This document shows positions 58,838 to 64,000 of a stretch of DNA of 64,000 bases, piece by piece. Source of the stretch: CAYMUN01 sp964393835 (GTDB lineage Bacteria; Patescibacteriota; Saccharimonadia; Saccharimonadales; UBA4665); assembly GCA_964393835.1 (NCBI GenBank), contig CAYMUN010000004.1, forward strand, positions 1 to 64,000, given 5' to 3'. The notes under the pieces are model-generated. The model saw nothing but the letters and a program-made list of their open reading frames with translations. It was not told the origin of the DNA and made no database searches. Numbering within the stretch: position 1 is the first letter of the stretch; each line of letters starts with the position of its first letter. The translations under genes and the position numbers were made by a program.

Positions 58838-58875
58838 CCGGTGTACACTAGAGTGTACACTTGAATGTACACCGG
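58838..58875. repeat. Triple TGTACAC palindrome array between yidC and rnpA
   Basis: GTGTACACT AG AGTGTACAC (58841-58860) is a perfect 20-bp palindrome. A third TGTACAC copy lies at 58866-58872. The outer arms CCGGTGTACA (58838-58847) and TGTACACCGG (58866-58875) are also inverted. The three units are spaced about 12 bp. The array sits in the place where yidD is found in many genomes and lies between two separate left-going units, upstream of the yidC promoter. It may be a regulator binding site. Confidence 0.6.
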
Positions 58876-58901
58876 GTACAAACAGGCTCGCAATCAGTTA
58901 G

Positions 58902-59243
58902 TTAGGCGGCTTTTTTTAATAATTCTTGAATTGTCGTTGCCAGTTGAGTGGCTTTCATCTCGGCTACCTGGTCACTAAAGACGGTGAATACCAGGTCAGT
59001 GGCTGGGGGGATGGTCGCGGCCTGGTGCCGGACGGCTTCGTAGACCCGGCGGCGGATGCGGTTACGGACGACGGCTGATTTGCTGACTTTGCGGCTGACC
59101 ACGACCGCCACCCGGTAAGGCTGCTTGGGGTTATGGCGGGGGCCGTAGCGCAAACTCACTAAGGGGCCGCGGGCCATCTGGCCGCTGCGGTACACGCCGT
59201 TAAGGCTACCGTAGCCATGAAAGCGGTGAGTCCGAGTAAGCAT
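58902..59243 (-). CDS. rnpA: Ribonuclease P protein component
   Basis: 113 residues. The RNA-contact motif RNRIRRRVYEAVR (conserved RNR) and the opening LTRTHRFHGYG are typical. It helps RNase P RNA remove tRNA 5' leaders. It follows rpmH with 18 bp between and without a clear ribosome site, so it probably uses coupling. The usual order rpmH-rnpA-yidC-jag is kept, without yidD. Confidence 0.93.
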   Translation of the reverse strand: MLTRTHRFHGYGSLNGVYRSGQMARGPLVSLRYGPRHNPKQPYRVAVVVSRKVSKSAVVRNRIRRRVYEAVRHQAATIPPATDLVFTVFSDQVAEMKATQLATTIQELLKKAA

Positions 59244-59261
59244 GGTCTGGCTTAATCTTGC

Positions 59262-59399
59262 TTAAGCGGAAAGTTTAGCGCGGCCCTTGGTGCGGCGGCG
59301 CTTCAAGACATTGCGGCCGGCCTTAGTAGCCATCCGTTTTAAAAAGCCGTGTTCGCGGGCCCGGGATCGTTTTTTTGGTTGGTAGGTTCGTTTAGGCAT
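59262..59399 (-). CDS. rpmH: 50S ribosomal protein L34
   Basis: 45 residues, with the normal L34 sequence MPKRTYQPKKRSRAREHGF and the end RRRTKGRAKLSA. It is a structural part of the large ribosomal subunit. The gene is easily missed because of its length. Promoter TTGTCA-17-TATAGT ends 8 nt before the ATG, and there is no ribosome site, so the mRNA appears leaderless. Confidence 0.95.
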   Translation of the reverse strand: MPKRTYQPKKRSRAREHGFLKRMATKAGRNVLKRRRTKGRAKLSA

Positions 59400-59629
59400 G
59401 TCAGTAAACTATAGCTCAGCTATGTGGTTTTGACAATGTTTAGCCGCTAAACCGCCCTGGTTATCCACTTATTGTTGGTTATTATCCACAGATTGCCAGA
59501 TGGGGATGAGCACTGTGTATAAGTCCCTATCTAGTCGCTGTTTTCCGACTGCTGGCTACGAATAGTAAAAACGACTGTGGAAAACTTCTGGTTCTTGGCG
59601 TATATTAGGGAGTACTAAAGGGAGCGGTA
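59400..59629. other. Candidate replication origin region (DnaA boxes)
   Basis: Between rpmH and dnaA lie four DnaA-box-like 9-mers: TTATCCACT (59461-59469), TTATCCACA (59482-59490), TTATACACA on the minus strand (59514-59522) and TTTTCCACA on the minus strand (59576-59584). TATATT near 59600 and an AAAGGGAG site serve dnaA. The boxes may mark oriC and also allow dnaA to control itself. Confidence 0.7.
59408..59436 (-). promoter_or_regulatory. Promoter of rpmH
   Basis: Read on the minus strand: TTGTCA (59431-59436), exactly 17 bp, TATAGT (59408-59413). Eight bases follow before the start codon at 59399. Confidence 0.75.
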
Positions 59630-61024
59630 ATGCAGACGGACGCTTTATGGCAGGCGGTTTTGGGTGAGATTGAACTCTCAATTTCACATGGCAATTTTAT
59701 CACCTGGTTTAAAAATACCTGCTTGCTCAAACAAGCTGACGATCTTGTGGTTATTGGTGTTAACAATGTCTTTATCAAAAATCAGTTAGAAAAAAAGTAT
59801 GGCACGCTTATCATTAAGACGTTGGCTAAAAATGGTATCGACGCCAAGCGCATCGAGTATAAGATGGCCGCCATCGAGCAGCTCGACAAAGTGACGATCC
59901 CTAAAACTCCAGGCGCCTCGCGGCAAACCGAAGTGATTGAGCTCGATCGGCCGACCGCTAGCAAGCCGGCCAACACGGTGCTCGGCAGTGGGTTGGCTCA
60001 CTCCTACCGTCAGGGATTAAACGAGCGCTATACCCTGGAGAGCTTTGTCGTGGGCGCCAGCAACGAAGTGGCCTTCGCGGCCTGCCAGGCTATCGCCGAG
60101 CAGCCCGGCACCCGGTATAACCCACTGTTTTTATATGGCGGCGTCGGTATTGGCAAAACTCACCTGATCCAGGGAGTGGGCAACGCGCTGGCAGCTCGTG
60201 ATCCACGGGCCAAGATTCTCTATATCAGTAGCGAGCAGTTCACCCAGGAATTCGTCGACGCCCTCCGGCTGCGCAAAACAGCGGCTTTTGCCCGGCACTA
60301 CCGGACAGCCGACGTGCTCATTGTCGACGACGTCCAGTTTATTGGTGGCAAAGAAAAGACTCAGGAAGAATTCTTCCACACCTTTAACGCCCTACACCAG
60401 GCTAATAAGCAGATCATTATCAGCGCCGATAAACCCCCTAAAGATATCCCGAGCCTGGAGGATCGCCTGCGGTCGCGCTTTGGCGGTGGTATGAGCATCG
60501 ACATGCAGATCCCGGATTTTGAAACTCGCTGCGCAATTGTCCAGGCTAAAGCCCAGAGTCATGGCCACGCTTTAGAAAACGAAGTTGTCGAATACCTGGC
60601 TACGAACATCAACAACAACATTCGCGAGTTAGAGGGCGCCCTCAATCAGCTGCTGGCTTACTGCGAGGTTCGGGGGCTGATACCGACGCTCGGGATTACC
60701 TCGGGCCTAATTTCGGTTAGTAAAAGCCGCCCCAAGCATTTGAGCGCTAAGCAAATTATCGAGCGGACGGCTCGGCATTTCCAGATAGGAGTCGAGGATA
60801 TCGTCGGCCCGAAGCGTGATAAAGATATCGTCGTGCCTCGTCAGGTAGCCATGTATATACTGCGTAACGAGTTAAAGCTTAGCTTCCCTAAGATCGCCCG
60901 CGAGCTCGGCCGTAAAGACCACACTACCGCCATTCACTCCGTCGAAAAAATTGACCGCGAGTCTCGCTCTGATGCCAGTCTCCGTATGGCAATCGCCGAA
61001 ATCAAGGAGCATCTCTATGCGTAA
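59630..61024 (+). CDS. dnaA: Chromosomal replication initiator DnaA
   Basis: 464 residues, full length. Domain I at the N-terminus (LWQAVLGEIELSISHGNFITW), AAA+ core with Walker A GGVGIGKTH and Walker B VLIVDDVQF, and C-terminal DNA-binding domain with GRKDHTTAIHSVEKI (box recognition). It opens the origin when bound to ATP. It has a normal ribosome site AAAGGGAG and a leader of about 20 nt. Confidence 0.97.
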   Translation: MQTDALWQAVLGEIELSISHGNFITWFKNTCLLKQADDLVVIGVNNVFIKNQLEKKYGTLIIKTLAKNGIDAKRIEYKMAAIEQLDKVTIPKTPGASRQTEVIELDRPTASKPANTVLGSGLAHSYRQGLNERYTLESFVVGASNEVAFAACQAIAEQPGTRYNPLFLYGGVGIGKTHLIQGVGNALAARDPRAKILYISSEQFTQEFVDALRLRKTAAFARHYRTADVLIVDDVQFIGGKEKTQEEFFHTFNALHQANKQIIISADKPPKDIPSLEDRLRSRFGGGMSIDMQIPDFETRCAIVQAKAQSHGHALENEVVEYLATNINNNIRELEGALNQLLAYCEVRGLIPTLGITSGLISVSKSRPKHLSAKQIIERTARHFQIGVEDIVGPKRDKDIVVPRQVAMYILRNELKLSFPKIARELGRKDHTTAIHSVEKIDRESRSDASLRMAIAEIKEHLYA

Positions 61025-61292
61025 GTCCTGGGGATTTACTGTGTACGATCTGGGTATAAATGTCGGACAAACGCTGACTTTACCCACAGCCGCGGTTCGG
61101 CGGTTTATAGCACCTGTTGGTAAGTCGGGTGTTTTTACTCAGCCTCTCTTGGCCTTTTCCCAAGCTTTTCCCACTACCTTTTTTGGTTTTTCTCCTCTGT
61201 TTCAGTATCGTTTATCCCCACCATCCACAGGCCCTATAACAAGAGCAATAAATTTTATTTAACTAATTATTACTAATACAGGAGCCCTAATT
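61025..61292. other. dnaA-dnaN intergenic, AT-rich, possible second origin part
   Basis: 268 bp without a gene. It holds TTATCCCCA (61212-61220), CCATCCACA (61221-61229) and TTTACCCACA near 61079, all close to DnaA boxes. An AT-rich tract at about 61240-61285 could be the unwinding element. An AGGAG ribosome site for dnaN lies at its end. A T-rich pyrimidine tract is present at 61130-61200. Confidence 0.45.
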
Positions 61293-62384
61293 ATGAAACT
61301 ACAAATTACCCAGGAAAACCTCAACCGTGCTCTCGGCTCTGTCGCCCGCGTGGCTAATAGTCGGGGCACCCTCCCGATTCTCGCTAACGTCCTCATTAAA
61401 ACCACCAACAACCGCCTCAGCCTATCGGCTACTAATCTCGATATCGCCATTACGCATTACATCGGAGCTAAAGTAAAAGACGAGGGATCGATTACCGTGC
61501 CGGCCCGACTAATGCAAGATTTTGTCGCTAGCTTGCCAGACGGTGTTATCGAATTAGATCTCCAAGAAACCAAGCTTCATGTCACTACCGACCAATACCA
61601 ATCAGTGGTCAACGGTATTGTAGCTGATGATTTTCCGGTAATGCCGGCTATTACTGTCGGTAAACACTGGACACTGAGCGGTAGTTTGTTTAAAAAAGCC
61701 CTGCAGCAGGTAGTTTTTGCGGCTTCGGCCGACGAAACCCGGCCGGTTTTAACGGGGTTACTTATCCAAACAGTCGATGGTAGGCTGGCTATGGCCGCCA
61801 CCGACAGTTATCGCTTGGCTGAAAAACAGCTTGGGAAAAACAAAGAAGATATCCAGTTATTGATTCCGGCCTCAGCGATGCATGATTTACTGCGTGTTTT
61901 GGATGACAGTGACGACGAGATTAAGATTACTCATAACGACCAACAGGTTTTATTCCAGGTGGGAGATATTGAATTAGTCACCCGCTTGCTCGACGGTAAA
62001 TACCCCGACTATCACAAACTGATCCCGAAATCATTTAGCGCCGAAGCGACGCTTAAGCGAGCCGACCTGGTAAATGTCACTAAAGTTTCCAGCCTGTTTG
62101 CCCGCGAGAGCGCCGGCAGCGTAACCATCGAGCTCGACGAAGCTGCCGGCCAGCTGAGCATCCATGCCGTGGCCTCGCAGCTTGGCGAAAACACTGCCAC
62201 CGCGCCAGCTAAAGTCAGTGGCAGCGGCAGTATCACGCTCAATTCCCGCTATCTACTTGATGCTCTCGGCGCCGTGGGCGGCGAAGACGTTACTTTTGGG
62301 TTTAATGGCAAACTAGAGCCCACCCTGCTGCGTGACCCGGCTAACGCTGGCTACCAGCACATCATCATGCCCCTCAAAAGCTAA
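61293..62384 (+). CDS. dnaN: DNA polymerase III beta clamp
   Basis: 363 residues of three repeated clamp domains. The opening KLQITQENLNRALGSVARV and the end NAGYQHIIMPLKS are typical. It rings DNA and tethers the polymerase. AGGAG lies before the ATG. Located between dnaA and recF as in most bacteria. Confidence 0.96.
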   Translation: MKLQITQENLNRALGSVARVANSRGTLPILANVLIKTTNNRLSLSATNLDIAITHYIGAKVKDEGSITVPARLMQDFVASLPDGVIELDLQETKLHVTTDQYQSVVNGIVADDFPVMPAITVGKHWTLSGSLFKKALQQVVFAASADETRPVLTGLLIQTVDGRLAMAATDSYRLAEKQLGKNKEDIQLLIPASAMHDLLRVLDDSDDEIKITHNDQQVLFQVGDIELVTRLLDGKYPDYHKLIPKSFSAEATLKRADLVNVTKVSSLFARESAGSVTIELDEAAGQLSIHAVASQLGENTATAPAKVSGSGSITLNSRYLLDALGAVGGEDVTFGFNGKLEPTLLRDPANAGYQHIIMPLKS

Positions 62385-62413
62385 ACACCCAAATTAGCCG
62401 CAACCGGAGCACG

Positions 62414-62419
62414 TATAAT
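62414..62419 (+). promoter_or_regulatory. -10 box 6 nt before recF start
   Basis: TATAAT, the perfect consensus, ends exactly 6 nt before the ATG at 62426, so transcription would begin at the A of ATG or within one or two bases. No ribosome site is present. Confidence 0.6.
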
Positions 62420-62425
62420 AACCTC

Positions 62426-63478
62426 ATGATTACCGATCTCCGGCTCCAGCATTTTCGCTCCTACAATGACGAGTCGTTTGAAATCAGCCCGGGCGTCAAT
62501 ATCATCGTCGGCCCCAACGCCAGCGGCAAGACTAATTTACTGGAAGCGGTACTGGTATTGGCGCGCGGCACTTCCTACCGCGCCCACGACCAAGAGCTCA
62601 TCCAGTTTGATCAGCCCTGGGCCCGCCTGGATAGTCATAGCAGTAACAGCAGCCAGCGGACTGTTAAAATCCTAAACCACCCCGCGCCTGGCAAATCCTA
62701 CGAGCTCGACGGTAAATCATACAAGCGCCTAACCCTAACCCACACCCTGCCAGTAGTCGTGTTTGAACCAAACCATTTACGGCTGTTTTCGGGTGGGCCC
62801 GATCGTCGCCGTGACTACCTCGATGACCTGCTCGAGCAAACCATGGCCGGCTACGGCACAACCCGACGACACTACAAACGCGCCCTGGCCCAGCGCAACA
62901 GCCTACTGAAACACCCCCGGGTCTCACCGGCCCAAATCTTTCCCTGGAATATTCGCCTCGCTCAACTGGCCGGTGTCATCGTCCGTGCCCGCGCCGATCT
63001 GGCAACGAGACTCAACGAGGACTTGCCAGCGCTGTACCGTGAACTCTCGCACACCAAACTAGCCGTCACGACCCACTATAACCACCGCTGGCCAATCGAC
63101 AACTACGAGAGCCAGTTATTGAAAAAACTGGATAGCAGTCTCGACGACGATCGGCAAAGAGGTTTCACGACCTATGGCCCGCATCGTGAAGACCTGACGC
63201 TATCGATGAGTGGTCACCCAGTCCAGGAAACGGCTTCGCGCGGAGAGGTACGTACCATCGTCCTGGCCTTTAAAATCATTGAGTTACACCTCATGCAGGC
63301 AGCCCGCGACCAAACCCCCTTACTGCTCCTAGACGACGTATTTAGTGAGCTCGACGGCAAGCGCCGCCATGCCCTAACCGACTACCTCGCCCCCTACCAA
63401 ACTTTTATCACCACCACCGATGCCGATCTGGTCGTGCAGCACTTTACTGCCCAGTGCAACGTCATCCCACTGGGGTAA
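62426..63478 (+). CDS. recF: DNA replication and repair protein RecF
   Basis: 350 residues, SMC-like ATPase. Walker A GPNASGKTNLLEA near residue 30, signature-like region SRGEVRTIVLAFKI, Walker B LLLLDDVFSELD. Loads RecA on gapped DNA. Start is likely leaderless. It is followed by a convergent propeller-type gene with a 5-bp gap. Confidence 0.95.
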   Translation: MITDLRLQHFRSYNDESFEISPGVNIIVGPNASGKTNLLEAVLVLARGTSYRAHDQELIQFDQPWARLDSHSSNSSQRTVKILNHPAPGKSYELDGKSYKRLTLTHTLPVVVFEPNHLRLFSGGPDRRRDYLDDLLEQTMAGYGTTRRHYKRALAQRNSLLKHPRVSPAQIFPWNIRLAQLAGVIVRARADLATRLNEDLPALYRELSHTKLAVTTHYNHRWPIDNYESQLLKKLDSSLDDDRQRGFTTYGPHREDLTLSMSGHPVQETASRGEVRTIVLAFKIIELHLMQAARDQTPLLLLDDVFSELDGKRRHALTDYLAPYQTFITTTDADLVVQHFTAQCNVIPLG

Positions 63479-63483
63479 CAGGC

Positions 63484-64000
63484 TTAATCAACTTCTTGGG
63501 GGGCTGCTTCAACCGAAAACAGCAACTTACTGGGATCAATGTGATTGGCAATCAGACTGGTTTTTGTTGTTTGCAAACAACCGTCCGTTAATGAATTATC
63601 GAAAGTAAACAATAATAGAACTGGTCGCGAGAAGTTTATGTAGTCGACGTAGCACTGATCAAGCTGAAGTGGCAGGAATATACTGAGCTCAGAGATATAG
63701 GCTGACGCTGGCCTTTTTGGAGCAGCCCGGAGTAGTTCGTACACGGTGCTGCCGCGTTTACTGCCGTAGACCTCTGACAATATGTAGACTTCTGTCTGAT
63801 CCTGGCTTGGATAAACACCAACCACCCCACCACCTGTGGCGTTGATGGCAGCTAACTGGCTGCTGGTACCAGCTTGCAAGTCGTAGCTAAATAAGTTGCG
63901 AGCTATGCCATACAACAGAGTATGCTTATTAAGCCAAGTTAAAGCCAACACATTTGGATCGGGTAGGTTAGCGACCAAATTGAGGCGAGCGTCATAAATG
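63484..64000 (-). CDS. Propeller-type surface protein, C-terminal part (cut by the window edge)
   Basis: At least 172 residues; the frame stays open to position 64000 and the true start lies outside. Visible blade-like repeats include NVLALTWLNKHTLLYG and NLFSYDLQAG, with TSSQLAAI following. They resemble the TolB/WD-type propeller of the large protein at 16109-18172. Residues such as GSKRGSTVYELLR and a Cys pair (LDQCYVD, LTDGCLQ) follow. Function unknown. Confidence 0.6.
   Translation of the reverse strand, partial: IYDARLNLVANLPDPNVLALTWLNKHTLLYGIARNLFSYDLQAGTSSQLAAINATGGGVVGVYPSQDQTEVYILSEVYGSKRGSTVYELLRAAPKRPASAYISELSIFLPLQLDQCYVDYINFSRPVLLLFTFDNSLTDGCLQTTKTSLIANHIDPSKLLFSVEAAPQEVD

Noticed and set aside
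1..64000. CRISPR array, insertion sequences or prophage
   Set aside because: No regularly spaced repeats, transposase, integrase or terminal inverted repeats were recognised on reading through.

Overview
The window looks like a chromosome segment from a Patescibacterium (CPR), most likely a member of Candidatus Saccharibacteria (TM7). The reasons are very small intergenic gaps, many short conserved proteins of unknown function, a compact rpmH-rnpA-yidC-jag block beside dnaA-dnaN-recF, an archaeal-type AspRS, a DsbA-like thioredoxin and a large set of envelope polysaccharide genes. Stop usage fits code 11: TAA, TAG and TGA all end genes. The species assignment is an inference from gene content, not a database match.

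Layout. 1-10 kb: 3' part of tRNA-Met(CAT), two ABC-2 exporter pairs, DUF4396, an aldo/keto reductase, a chorismate-mutase-like fragment, a small gene with a structured leader, Dus, and two unknown genes. 10-16 kb: MurC, an SDR with an in-frame stop just after its AUG, a MazG-like pyrophosphohydrolase, TsaC, an Fe-S-less MutY-like glycosylase and an LssY_C protein. 16-26.7 kb: secreted or anchored surface proteins (a propeller protein and a bulb-type lectin), AspRS, a CBS-domain membrane protein, a DsbA-like protein, NadD, an unknown zinc-finger protein behind a cobalamin-type riboswitch, and a LexA-like repressor that has lost its peptidase domain.

26.7-57.4 kb is mainly sugar-nucleotide and polysaccharide chemistry. 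It has a polyprenyl glycosylphosphotransferase, an O-antigen ligase/polymerase-like protein, GtrA, GT4 and GT2 transferases, GlmS, mannose-1-P guanylyltransferase, PMM/PGM and RmlB-C-D-A. A seven-gene operon follows (Wzm, Wzt, methyltransferase, DegT aminotransferase, formyltransferase, GT2, WbsX-RgpF fusion). RmlA and RmlB together with the aminotransferase and formyltransferase could make a dTDP-4-formamido-4,6-dideoxyhexose. A broken mazF and a Fic protein lie in this part.

57.4-64 kb is the replication-origin neighbourhood: jag, yidC, rnpA and rpmH point left, dnaA, dnaN and recF point right. DnaA boxes lie between rpmH and dnaA, with a second AT-rich tract before dnaN. The window ends in a partial propeller-type gene.

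Regulation. A recurring theme is a -10 box (often extended, TGnTAnnnT) only 6-11 nt from the start codon, often without a Shine-Dalgarno sequence. This suggests leaderless or nearly leaderless transcripts for rpmH, recF, yidC, aspS, the lexA-like gene and others. The most notable single signals are the cobalamin-type riboswitch before an unknown gene, the LexA-like protein with its own operator, the frameshifted mazF next to a structured small-RNA candidate, and several palindromic operator arrays.
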